A stretch of 64,000 nt of DNA from the NCBI GenBank assembly GCA_035570495.1, contig DATMLO010000149.1, forward strand, positions 23,622-87,621. The letters are read 5' to 3'. The DNA comes from DATARH01 sp035570495 (GTDB lineage: Bacteria; Pseudomonadota; Alphaproteobacteria; ATCC43930; CGMCC-115725). Shown in pieces: positions 1 through 8,248 of the stretch. The first letter of the stretch is position 1. The number at the start of each line of letters is the position of its first letter. Both the position numbers and the translations under genes were made by a program. The notes beneath the pieces were generated by a model. It did not search any database, had not been told where the DNA came from, and was given only the letters and a program-made list of their open reading frames with translations.

Positions 1-202
1 TTTGCCATGGCGTGCGATCCTCGGCATCGACCGCGCCGCCCGGGAAAACGTAGACGCCCGGCATAAAGCGCACGCTCATCGGCCGCCGCCCGGCGAGCAG
101 CTCCAGGTCGCGCCCCTCGCCGCGCAGCAGGATCAGCGACGCGGCGTCGCGCGCGCGGACAGGCGTCGGCTTTGTCGTGACAGGGTCGAGAACGTCGCTC
201 AT
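1..202 (-). CDS. NUDIX hydrolase, N-terminal part only
   Basis: Reading leftwards from ATG at 202, 67 codons are visible before the window ends. After a short polar head comes a beta strand 'AASLILLRG' and then 'FMPGVYVFPGGAVDAED', the usual entry into a NUDIX fold, with GG beginning the Nudix box. The metal-binding REUXEEXGU part of the box lies outside the window, so catalytic competence cannot be judged. Proteins of this layout in alphaproteobacteria are usually annotated as CoA- or nucleoside-diphosphate pyrophosphatases. Substrate is unknown. A REP-like repeat pair lies just upstream of the start. Confidence 0.75.
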   Translation of the reverse strand, partial: MSDVLDPVTTKPTPVRARDAASLILLRGEGRDLELLAGRRPMSVRFMPGVYVFPGGAVDAEDRTPWQ

Positions 203-213
203 CAAAGAATTTC

Positions 214-297
214 CGTCATGGCCGGGCTTATCCCGGCCATCCACGAGCCGGCGCAACTTTTGAAGACGCGGATGCCCGGAAGAAGTCCGGGCATGAC
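214..297. repeat. Paired palindromic repeat (REPIN-like)
   Basis: Two hairpins in opposite orientation. The left arm (214-246) has stem ATGGCCGGG / CCCGGCCAT around a 5-base loop and continues into CCACGA. The right arm contains stem ATGCCCGGA / TCCGGGCAT (272-280 with 286-294) and ends ATGACG. The outer ends CGTCAT and ATGACG are mutually inverted. The left arm is almost identical to the repeats flanking the GIY-YIG gene at 52.6-53.0 kb. Confidence 0.8.
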
Positions 298-315
298 GAT
301 CTGAATTGGCTTGTG

Positions 316-1875
316 CTATTCCGGCTCCGCCACCGCCGCCGACCACGGCGCGCTCACGTCGGAGATGCCGTGATTGATGCCGTCGGCGCCACGCAGCACC
401 ATGTGCGGGCAGGCGAATTCTGTCGGCCACACGGTGTTCTCAACGATCCGCGCGCCGTGCCGCGTGGCCAGCCGGTCGATCACCGGCTCGGGCAACCTGC
501 GGTCGATCGTGATCCCATCCGGGCCGCTGACATCGATCCGCGGGTGGTGCGCGGCATCCTCCGCACTCATGCCGAAATCGACAACAAAGCTCGCCATCTG
601 CAGCACCGACGCCAGGATGCGTCGCCCGCCCGAGGCGCCCAGCCCAAAGCGCGGCCGGCCGTCGCGGGCGACGATCAGCGGGCACATATTGGTGAGCGCC
701 CGCTTGCCCGGCCCGATCGAATTCGGCTGCCCCGGCGCGGGGTCGAACCACATCACGCCGTTATTCATCAGGATGCCGGTTTGCGGCAGCACATAGCGGC
801 TGCCAAAGGTCGACAGCAGCGTCGTGGTCAGCGCCGCGATGCCGCCTTCGCGATCGACCGCCGTGATGTGCGTCGTGCAGTTTTCGCCCGGCGGATCGAC
901 ATCGCCCAAGCGCTCGAGCCGCACGTCGTAGGCGGTCTGCAACGCATCGGCCACCGCCTCGAAATAGTTGGCGTCCGGCCGCTTCGCGAAGCTTTTACTT
1001 TCCAGCCGATCAAGCACATCGGCAAGCGTTGGGGCGGCGGACAGCCCCCGCGCCGCCTGAAAGGTGAAGCCGCGATAGGGGATATCGAGCGACGGCACGA
1101 TGCGCGGCCGGCACTCCGCCAGATCTTCGGCCGCGAGTACGCCACCAGCTTCCTTGACGTCGGCAACGATCGCCGCCGCGATGTCGCCGGTGTAGAGGTC
1201 CTCGGGCCCCTCTTCGGCGAGCCGCGCCAGCGTCTCGGCGAGACCGCCCATCGCCAGCACCGGCCCAGTACCGTTTGTTGGCACGACCGGTGGCAGATCG
1301 TCCGGCAGATAGATCCGCCGGCTCTCGTCGTAACGCCGCAAATCATGCGCGAAATTGGTGATGCGCAGCGTCGTGTACCAATCGACCGGCAGCCCATGCT
1401 TGGCCAGCGCCACCGCCGGCGCGACCAGATCGCGCCACGGCAATCGGCCGAACCGCTCCACCGCGCGCGCATAGCCGCGCACCGCGCTCGGCACCATGAA
1501 CGACAGCGGCCCATGCACATTGCGGTCGTCGACGACCTTGGCCCAGGTGAACAGCTCGGTACGCGTTTCGTCGGTGAGCGGGAACAGCGCCGGGTCGAGC
1601 CCCACAGGCGCCACCGGACCAAAATCGACGACCTCGGCACGAGCGCCGCCGGCCGGATGCACGACCATAAAGCCGATGCCGCCGAGCCCGCTGTTCCATG
1701 GCTCGCGCACCGCGAGCGCAAAGGCGGTGGCGACGACGGCATCGACCGCGGTGCCGCCGGCGGCGAGGATCTCGGCGCCGATCTGCGCCGCCACGCCATT
1801 CGCCCCGGCGACAATGCCGCCTTTGGTCGCGACCGCCGGCTTACGGACGATCCAGTTCTGGGTGAGCGCTGCCAT
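316..1875 (-). CDS. Gamma-glutamyltranspeptidase family protein
   Basis: A 519-residue Ntn-hydrolase of the GGT family, which cleaves and transfers gamma-glutamyl groups (glutathione and related amides) after autoprocessing into two chains. Visible family features are the N-terminal 'AAQIGAEILAAGGTAVDA' block (about residues 29-46), 'NSGLGGIGF' (61-69) and the processing site 'CTTH' near 333-336, whose second Thr (about 335) would become the nucleophile. No signal peptide is obvious, so it may act in the cytoplasm, unlike periplasmic E. coli GGT. It lies 16 bases from the end of the DUF427 gene on the same strand. A second, only distantly similar GGT is at 25.9-27.6 kb. The exact substrate is not inferable. 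Confidence 0.9.
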   Translation of the reverse strand: MAALTQNWIVRKPAVATKGGIVAGANGVAAQIGAEILAAGGTAVDAVVATAFALAVREPWNSGLGGIGFMVVHPAGGARAEVVDFGPVAPVGLDPALFPLTDETRTELFTWAKVVDDRNVHGPLSFMVPSAVRGYARAVERFGRLPWRDLVAPAVALAKHGLPVDWYTTLRITNFAHDLRRYDESRRIYLPDDLPPVVPTNGTGPVLAMGGLAETLARLAEEGPEDLYTGDIAAAIVADVKEAGGVLAAEDLAECRPRIVPSLDIPYRGFTFQAARGLSAAPTLADVLDRLESKSFAKRPDANYFEAVADALQTAYDVRLERLGDVDPPGENCTTHITAVDREGGIAALTTTLLSTFGSRYVLPQTGILMNNGVMWFDPAPGQPNSIGPGKRALTNMCPLIVARDGRPRFGLGASGGRRILASVLQMASFVVDFGMSAEDAAHHPRIDVSGPDGITIDRRLPEPVIDRLATRHGARIVENTVWPTEFACPHMVLRGADGINHGISDVSAPWSAAVAEPE

Positions 1876-1891
1876 GTCGGGTGATCCCGCC

Positions 1892-2269
1892 TCAGGTCAC
1901 TTCGATCGAGTCGACGCGGCTGTCATAGAACGCGAAATGGCCGGCAAGCCGCACGGTCTCGTCATAGGGCGTCTCGTAGCCCCAGATCGCGTTCTCCGAG
2001 TTCTTCCCGTCGGCCTCGATCGTCCAGTACGACGCCGTGCCCTTGAACGGGCAGTAGGTCGTGTGCTCGGTCTTCTTCAACAGACCCAGCGCCATGTCCT
2101 TGGCCGGGATGTAGTAGACCGGGCCGTGCCCGGTCTCCTCAACGCGCAGCGCCGAGGTGCTGTCGGCGATGACCTTACCGCCAAACACGACTTTGACCTG
2201 CTTCGTGTCGGGATGGAGGTCGACGCGGTGCTCGGGCTTCTTGACCCAGCCAGGCGCGGGGTTCGCCAT
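1892..2269 (-). CDS. DUF427 domain protein
   Basis: A 125-residue protein that is essentially one DUF427 domain: 'VFGGKVIADSTSALRVEE', 'GPVYYIPAKD' and 'TTYCPFKGTASYW' are the characteristic blocks. DUF427 proteins are small, soluble and of unsettled biochemical role. The start ATG at 2269 is preceded by GGAG with about 7 bases spacing. It is followed on the same strand by the GGT gene and may share its transcript. No membrane segment or signal peptide is seen. Confidence 0.9.
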   Translation of the reverse strand: MANPAPGWVKKPEHRVDLHPDTKQVKVVFGGKVIADSTSALRVEETGHGPVYYIPAKDMALGLLKKTEHTTYCPFKGTASYWTIEADGKNSENAIWGYETPYDETVRLAGHFAFYDSRVDSIEVT

Positions 2270-2296
2270 TGCATATCTCCTGATTGAGGGTGTCGC

Positions 2297-2599
2297 CTAC
2301 TTAACTGTCTCCGAGGGTGGAGCCTTGTTCCAATTCGCATCGCTCGGCTGCTTGTCGCAGTTAAACGACGCGACGCAGCCGTCATAGAATTGCGAGCCCT
2401 GCAGCGAACCGCATTCCTGGGCGATGCGCTTGGCGCGGAACGCCGCGTTGGTGCAGACGAGCTGCTGGTATTGCTTGCTTGCCTTGACGTTCTGCTGTGG
2501 CGTCTCGTCCTGTGTCGCTGGGGTCTGCGCCAACGCGGCGCCAGCGGCAGTCGCCGCCAGCAATGCGGCAAAAAAGACCGGAGCAATTCGCCTCGTCAT
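2297..2599 (-). CDS. Small secreted protein, unknown function
   Basis: About 100 residues beginning 'MTRRIAPVFFAALLAATAAG' with a probable signal-peptidase site after ALAQ, leaving a mature protein of roughly 75 residues with four cysteines ('LVCTNAAF', 'QECGSL', 'YDGCVASFNC'), suggesting two disulfides in the periplasm. ATG at 2599 is preferred over upstream TTG and GTG because a GGGGG stretch is suitably spaced before it. I do not recognise the family. It lies 27 bases upstream of the DUF427 gene on the same strand. Confidence 0.7.
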   Translation of the reverse strand: MTRRIAPVFFAALLAATAAGAALAQTPATQDETPQQNVKASKQYQQLVCTNAAFRAKRIAQECGSLQGSQFYDGCVASFNCDKQPSDANWNKAPPSETVK

Positions 2600-2656
2600 C
2601 ACCAACCCCCTTTGTTCTGTGTGCGCCAGCTCGCCTCGTTCCTCAAAGATCGTGGC

Positions 2657-3397
2657 TCAGCCGACCATCGTCAATCCGCCACTGACACTCAAAACTTGTC
2701 CGGTGATGTAATCGGACCGCGATCCGACAAAAAACATCACCGCCTCGGCGATGTCTTCGGGCTGGGCGATGCGGCGGAACGGAATAGCGCGGGTCAGCGC
2801 CTCCTTCATGCGATCCGGCTGCCGCTGGAAGAGCGGCGTGTCGGTCGGCCCGGGGCAGACGCAATTGACATTGAGCTTGTGCCGCGCCATCTCGCGCGCC
2901 AGCGACTTGGTGAAGGCGATGAGCCCGCCTTTCGCCGCGGCGTAAACCGTCTCGCCCATGCTACCGACCCGCCCGGCATCGCTGGAAATATTGACGATCT
3001 TCCCCGCATGCGCCTCGATCATCGGCGGCAGAATTGCGCGGGTCAGCCGCATCGCGCCCATCAGATTGATCGCGATCAGCGACTCCCACATCTCGGGCGG
3101 GTTTTCCATAAATGGCTGGATACGGTCCCAACCGGCGCCGTTGACCAGGCCGTCGACCCGCCCCACTTTGCCGTGAACCACAGTGGCAAAGCCTTCAATC
3201 GACGCCGGATCGGCCAAATCGAGCTTCAAGAACTCGGCGGCGCCGTTCGCGGCCGCTTCCGTTGCCCGGCCGCCGACCTCGTCGACATCGCCGATAAAGA
3301 CGCGGGCGCCTTCACGCACCAGCAGCAGCGCCGTCGCCCGGCCGATCCCCGACGCGCCGCCGGTGACAACGACCGCGCGCTCCTTCATTTCGTCCAT
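2657..3397 (-). CDS. SDR oxidoreductase, BadH-like
   Basis: A 246-residue classical short-chain dehydrogenase. The NAD-binding 'TGGASGIG' is near the N-terminus, 'NGAG' follows, then the active site Ser in 'IVNISSDAGRVGS' and Tyr/Lys in 'YAAAKGG', and 'NCVCPGPTDTPLF'. The wording around the active site closely resembles 2-hydroxycyclohexanecarboxyl-CoA dehydrogenase (BadH) of the cyclohexanecarboxylate pathway, so a beta-hydroxyacyl-CoA substrate is plausible but not proven. ATG at 3397 is chosen over two upstream starts because GGGAGG lies 8-9 bases before it. Its neighbours (sulfatase, small secreted protein) do not help assign a pathway. Confidence 0.9.
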   Translation of the reverse strand: MDEMKERAVVVTGGASGIGRATALLLVREGARVFIGDVDEVGGRATEAAANGAAEFLKLDLADPASIEGFATVVHGKVGRVDGLVNGAGWDRIQPFMENPPEMWESLIAINLMGAMRLTRAILPPMIEAHAGKIVNISSDAGRVGSMGETVYAAAKGGLIAFTKSLAREMARHKLNVNCVCPGPTDTPLFQRQPDRMKEALTRAIPFRRIAQPEDIAEAVMFFVGSRSDYITGQVLSVSGGLTMVG

Positions 3398-3429
3398 CGG
3401 CATCACCCTCCCGAGACCATTGCACGATG

Positions 3430-4918
3430 CTAGGCATCGGACGTCTCGGCAACAACGGCGTCGAGCGCGGCGCTATTTCCCGGCGCCAGCGCCAGATCGA
3501 CCAGTGCGCGTCCGAGTTCGTGCGCGTCGAGGTCGCGCCGGTGCGCGACGCCATCCGCCGACCAGATCGCATAATCGCTGCGCCAGTCGTCAAAGCCGAG
3601 CCTGTCGAACACGCGCGGCAGGCTCGGCAGATGGTCGCCGTAAAAGCCGAACAGCACGTCGGGGTGCCGGCGCGAAAGCCCGTCGATGAGTATTTGCAGC
3701 ATCTCGTCGGAGCGCCGCAGCCCGGCGAGATAGCCGTCCGCCGCGCCACCTCTCGGCCATGGCCCGTGATTGCCCATCGTGATCGCAAAGACAGACGCGC
3801 GCGGTCCCACCTCGCCGAGCACTCGCAACACATGCTCCGCCAATTCGGGGTCGCTCATATAAGGCGGCGTCCGCCCGCCGCCGAGCGTCTCGCGCCCGAG
3901 AAATGCGTCGAACCCAAGGGCCGGCATCACCAAGTCGCGACGAAAGAAGCCGCGGTCGAACGGGTGCAAACAAATCGTCCGGTAGCCAGCCGCCCGCAGC
4001 CGCCCGACTTGCGACGGCAACCGCGCGCGGGCAAAGGCGTGATACGGGTTGAACCGGTCAAAGCCGAGCGCGGCTTCGTCGATACCGGTCAGCACCGCGA
4101 ACTCGGCGCGCGTCGTGTTGGCCCCCCAGGCGGGCACCGCGAGCTTGCCATGGCTGCCGCCCGCGCAGGCCATATCATAGCCGGCAAGGATGTCGCGCGG
4201 CAGCCCCGGAAACGCCCGTCGCGCATCAAAGAACGATTCGCATTGCACCAGCACGATTGGACGCGCCGGACCCTGCTCCCCGGCGATCGCCGGCGCCGCG
4301 AGCCGGGCGCGCCGTCCGAGGCGCTCGGCGCGGGCGATGATGCCGTGCACGATCAGCGTCGCCACCGGACCCAGTCGCGCCGCGTCGGCGAATGGCTCGC
4401 CGGTCGGCCTGAAGCGTCGCATCGCGCGCGCCGCTGCGCCGAGCCATGGCTCACGCCCGAGTCGCCACAGCAGAACGACAATCGCCCCCGCCGCCGCGGC
4501 CGCCGCCACCGGCCGTGGCGGCATCGCGGCCGGCTCGGCGATCAGCAGCGAGACCCGCCAGCAACGCCGCCATGGCGCCGCCGATCACCGCTCCCGTCCC
4601 GGCAAACGGCAAATAGAGGTGCGGGTGGGTGAAGACGTGCGGCAGCTCGCTGAGCGCGGTGAACACCACCGGCTCGCGCAGCACCGTACGCATCGTCTTG
4701 TCGGCAAACGCGAAGCCCGCGCTGAGCGCGAAGACCACCGCGCCGGCGAAGATCGGCCGGCCGCTCGCCGCCAGTAGAACCGAAAACACCACCGCCAGCG
4801 GCGCCACGTCTAGCAGCGTCGCAGTCGAGAGTCGCCGCGCTCCCGCCACCCGACGCGGGATCGCCCAGCCGCTGATGACGAGTATCGCGTCGGCCGCGGC
4901 CTGCAGCATCACGCTCAC
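3430..4918 (-). pseudogene. LTA-synthase-like sulfatase, apparently frameshifted
   Basis: Two reading frames together make one protein of the lipoteichoic-acid synthase/phosphoglycerol transferase type. The first frame (GTG 4918 or ATG 4909) encodes membrane helices such as 'AVVFSVLLAASGRPIFAGAV'. The second frame runs to 3430 and encodes 'LLIAEPAAMPPRPVAAAA', one more helix, then the sulfatase domain with catalytic Thr region 'ANTTRAEFAVLTG', 'MGNHGPWP' and 'GDHLPSLP'. The frames join if one base is removed from the CCC run at 4554-4556. The GTG at 4918 overlaps the TGA of the preceding SDR, so the two genes are coupled. The product would move phosphoglycerol-type groups onto envelope glycans. 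Sequencing error and true inactivation are both possible. Confidence 0.7.
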
Positions 4919-5693
4919 GCCGAGCGGATCCGGAAGTGAAAGCCACGCATGATGCGGTCGCCGAGCACCGCCGGCAGCGCATCGCAAATCCGCAGTCCGA
5001 GCGCAGCGGCCAGGGGAAGCTGAGCCGACGACGACCATTGTCGATCGCCCGCTTGATCTTATGCGCCGCACGCTCGCCGCTCACCAGGAGTGGCGTCGGC
5101 CCGTCCCAACGATCGGTCATCGGCGAGGCGAAAAAACCCGGGCATACCACCGTGACGCAAATGCCCCGCGGCTCGACCAGCGGGCGTAGCGCCTCGCCGT
5201 AAGCCCGTAGCCCCGCCTTGCTTGCCGAATAGCCGGGCGCATAGGGCAGCCCGCGATAGGCGGCGAGAGAGGCGATCAACGCAATCCGCCCCTGCCCCCG
5301 CGCCGCCATCGCCGGCAGCAAAGCCGCCACCGTGTTCACCGCGCCCAGCAGGTTGGTCTGCACCTGCCGCACGGTCAGCTCAAAGGATTCCCCGGCATCA
5401 CCGGGCGCCGGCCCCGCCGAGATGCCGGCATTGGCGATGACAAGCTCGACTGGATGCGCCGCGTCGAACGCCGCGAGCCATGCCTCGAGTGGGCCACGCT
5501 CGGTGACGTCGAGTATCGCATCGTCGACCGTCGCCCCGGCCGCACGACACGCAGCCGCCACCGCCGCCAGACGCGCAGCGTCGCGGCCGACCAAGCCCAG
5601 CACAACCCCCGGCGCCGCATAGCTCCGGGCAAGCGCGGCCCCCAGCCCGCTCGACGCGCCAGTAATCACCACCGTGCGAAACCGGGCGGCCAA
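4915..5693 (-). pseudogene. SDR family oxidoreductase, apparently frameshifted near its end
   Basis: The frame from TTG 5693 encodes a classical SDR: 'TGASSGLGAALARSYA' (cofactor loop), 'IANAGISAG', Ser in 'ALIASLAAYRG', Tyr/Lys in 'YSASKAGLRAYGEALR', 'VVCPGFFASPMTDRW', and 'KIKRAIDNGRRRLSFPWPL'. After PWPL the frame is lost: restoring one base at about 5003 gives a C-terminus 'LGLRICDALPAVLGD' and a stop at 4915-4917, in the register expected for these proteins. As it stands, the frame reads on in nonsense to 4542. The restored stop overlaps the start of the sulfatase gene. Proteins of this type often sit beside envelope or polysaccharide genes; the substrate is unknown. Confidence 0.7.
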
Positions 5694-5906
5694 CGATGCG
5701 ACGCCTTTCGACTAAAGGTTGCCAAAGGCCTGACACAGGAGCTTAACCGGTTTCTAGGCGCGATGCTCGCCGGCTTGCTGCGTGATCCCGGCGCCCTTTG
5801 AGGGGGATGCCGGCGATGCGTCACAGACGGCACCAGTTGCCACTCACCGTGCGCTCCGCCTAATTTGCGTCGAGGCAAGGAAGCAACCGATGGGCGGCGA
5901 CGCACG

Positions 5907-6989
5907 ATGAAGGTGATGGTGACCGGGGGTGCCGGATTTATCGGCTCGGCCGTATGCCGGTTGTTCGTCGCCGAGCGGCAGGCCACCGTGCTCAATGTCG
6001 ACAAGCTGACCTACGCCGCCAATCCCGCCTCGCTGCAGGCGATCGAGAACCACCCCAACTATAGCTTCGAGCGCGCCGATATCTGCGATCGCCCTGCAAT
6101 CGCCAAGCTGATCGCCGACTTCATGCCCGACGCGGTGCTGCACCTCGCCGCCGAGTCGCATGTCGATCGCTCGATCGACGGGCCAGGCGAGTTCATCAAG
6201 ACCAATATCGACGGCACCTACGCGCTGCTCGATGCGAGCCTCGATTACTGGCGCGGCCTGCCGCCGGCGCGCGCCAAGATCTTCCGCTTCCACCATGTCT
6301 CGACCGACGAGGTGTTCGGCGCGCTGGGCGCGCGCGGCAAATTCACCGAGACAAGCCGCTACAAGCCCAATTCGCCTTATGCGGCATCAAAGGCCGCCAG
6401 CGATCATCTGGTGCGCGCCTGGCACGAGACCTTCGGCCTGCCGGCGGTGATCAGCAATTGCTCGAATAATTACGGCCCGTTCCATTTTCCCGAAAAGCTC
6501 ATCCCGCTCGCCATCCTGAAGGCGATGCACGGCGAGCCGATCCCGGTCTATGGCAAGGGCGATAATGTCCGCGACTGGCTTTATGTCGAGGATCATGCGC
6601 GCGCGCTCTACACGATCCTCACCGAAGCGAAGCCGGGTCAGAGCTACAATATTGGCTGCGACGGCGAGCGGAAGAATATCGAGGTCGTGACACAAATCTG
6701 CACGCTGCTCGACGAGATGCTCCCTGACTCGCCTTACCGGCCGCATGCGAAGCTGATCACCTTTGTCGCCGACCGTCCGGCGCATGACCGGCGCTACGCG
6801 ATGGACGCCGCGAAGCTGCGCCGCGACCTCGGCTGGGCGCCGCAGGAGAGCTTTGACAGCGGTCTGCGAAAGACCGTGCGCTGGTATCTCGACAATCGCT
6901 GGTGGTGGGAGCCGATCTGGTATGGCCGCTACTCCGGCACGCGCCTCGGCGCCACACAAGGCGCGGCCCCCGCCGCGGCAGAAGGATGA
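5907..6989 (+). CDS. rfbB: dTDP-glucose 4,6-dehydratase
   Basis: A 360-residue extended SDR converting dTDP-glucose to dTDP-4-keto-6-deoxyglucose for deoxysugar biosynthesis. Seen in order are 'GGAGFIGS' (NAD-binding), 'HLAAESHVDRSIDGP', 'VSTDEVFGALG', the active-site Tyr/Lys in 'PYAASKAASDH', and 'NNYGPFHFPEKLIPL', all typical of RfbB/RmlB. ATG at 5907 fits the family start; an in-frame extension to 5865 lacks homology. No rmlA, rmlC or rmlD neighbours are present, so the pathway must be completed elsewhere or the enzyme acts on a related NDP-sugar. It opens a plus-strand run followed 31 bases later by an aminotransferase. Confidence 0.88.
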   Translation: MKVMVTGGAGFIGSAVCRLFVAERQATVLNVDKLTYAANPASLQAIENHPNYSFERADICDRPAIAKLIADFMPDAVLHLAAESHVDRSIDGPGEFIKTNIDGTYALLDASLDYWRGLPPARAKIFRFHHVSTDEVFGALGARGKFTETSRYKPNSPYAASKAASDHLVRAWHETFGLPAVISNCSNNYGPFHFPEKLIPLAILKAMHGEPIPVYGKGDNVRDWLYVEDHARALYTILTEAKPGQSYNIGCDGERKNIEVVTQICTLLDEMLPDSPYRPHAKLITFVADRPAHDRRYAMDAAKLRRDLGWAPQESFDSGLRKTVRWYLDNRWWWEPIWYGRYSGTRLGATQGAAPAAAEG

Positions 6990-7020
6990 TTCAAACCGAC
7001 GCCTCAGAAGGACTTTTGCG

Positions 7021-8244
7021 ATGAGCGGCTTTGCCTACGAAAACCTGTTTGCCAAGAGCGTGCCCGCTCCGGCGGTGCGTTTTGCCGGCTACCCGAAATA
7101 CAATTTCATCGGCGGACATAACGACCCCACCTTGATCCCAGTCGAGGGCCTGATCGCGGCAACCGCGAGCGCGCTGCGCAAGGAGGGTTCCAGCCTGGCG
7201 ATGTATACCGCCGCACAAGGCAACCAGGGTCATCTCGGCCTCAGGCAGTTCGTCAAGTCGAAGGCGAAGCTGCGCGGCATCGACTGCTCGACCGACGACA
7301 TCCTCATCACCGCCGGCTCGGGCCAGGGGATCGACCTCATCAACGCCGTGCTGTTGGAAGCCGGTGATACAGTGATCCTCGAGGAATTCTCCTATGGCGG
7401 CGCAATCTCGAAGCTGAAGCGCGAGGGCCAGAAGATCGTCGGCGCGCCGCTCGACGAAGACGGCATCAAGATCGACGCGCTCGCCAACATCCTCAAGGAT
7501 TTGAAGGGCAAAGGCGTCACCCCGAAATACATCTACACGATCCCGACCATCCAAAATCCGACGGGCAGCATCATGCCGCTCGAGCGCCGTCAGCAGCTAC
7601 TCAAGGTCGCGATCGAATACGGGGTGCCGATCTTTGAGGACGAGTGCTACGCCGACCTTATCTGGGGCGGCACCAAGGCGCCGCCAGCGATCTATTCATT
7701 GGATCGCGACCACGTCATCCATATCGGCAGCTTTTCGAAAACGCTGTCCCCCGCCCTCCGGCTGGGCTACGCGATCGCCGATTGGGGCTTTATGAGCCGG
7801 ATGATCGCCAGCCGCAGCGACAGCGGCTGTGGCGCGCTCGAACAGATGGTCGTCGCCGAGTATTTCTCGCAGAATTTTGGCGAGCATGTTGACGAGCTGT
7901 CGGAAACGCTCAAGGGAAAGCTCGACACGATGGTCGAGGCGGTCGAGCGCGAGTTCGGCACCGCGGTCGAGCCATGGGTGCCGAAAGGCGGCATCTTCCT
8001 GTGGATGAAGCTGCCTGACGAGGTCGACATCATGAAGCTGGTGAAGCCCGCCGCCGACGCCGGCATCGCGCTCAACCCCGGCCCGGAATGGGCGGTCGAC
8101 GGCGCCGACTCGCGGGCGCGCCTGCGTCTCTGCTTCGCGCTGACCTCGAAGGAGGAAATCCGCGAAGGCGTCGCCGCGCTGGCCAAGGTCTGCTATGAGC
8201 AAACCGGTATCCCGGCGCAGAGCGCCAACGTGCGCCGGTCCTAA
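7021..8244 (+). CDS. PLP-dependent class I/II aminotransferase
   Basis: A 407-residue fold-type I aminotransferase. Features are 'AAQGNQGHLGLRQFV', 'ITAGSGQGIDL', 'PTIQNPTGSIMP', 'FEDECYADLIW' and the PLP lysine in 'SFSKTLSPALRLGY'. This pattern is that of the MocR/2-aminoadipate (LysN-like) aminotransferase group, but there is no N-terminal winged-helix domain, so it is an enzyme rather than a MocR regulator. AGAAGGA lies about 9 bases before ATG 7021. Its position after the RfbB-like gene could suggest amino-sugar formation, but its sequence group is not the DegT/sugar aminotransferase family, so an amino acid substrate is more likely. Confidence 0.88.
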   Translation: MSGFAYENLFAKSVPAPAVRFAGYPKYNFIGGHNDPTLIPVEGLIAATASALRKEGSSLAMYTAAQGNQGHLGLRQFVKSKAKLRGIDCSTDDILITAGSGQGIDLINAVLLEAGDTVILEEFSYGGAISKLKREGQKIVGAPLDEDGIKIDALANILKDLKGKGVTPKYIYTIPTIQNPTGSIMPLERRQQLLKVAIEYGVPIFEDECYADLIWGGTKAPPAIYSLDRDHVIHIGSFSKTLSPALRLGYAIADWGFMSRMIASRSDSGCGALEQMVVAEYFSQNFGEHVDELSETLKGKLDTMVEAVEREFGTAVEPWVPKGGIFLWMKLPDEVDIMKLVKPAADAGIALNPGPEWAVDGADSRARLRLCFALTSKEEIREGVAALAKVCYEQTGIPAQSANVRRS

Positions 8245-8248
8245 GACG

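Noticed and set aside
313..1884. A 523-codon plus-strand frame opposite the first GGT gene
   Set aside because: It is the antisense of a clear GGT gene in GC-rich DNA, with Arg/His-rich composition and no recognisable domain. Many similar long antisense frames exist across the window.
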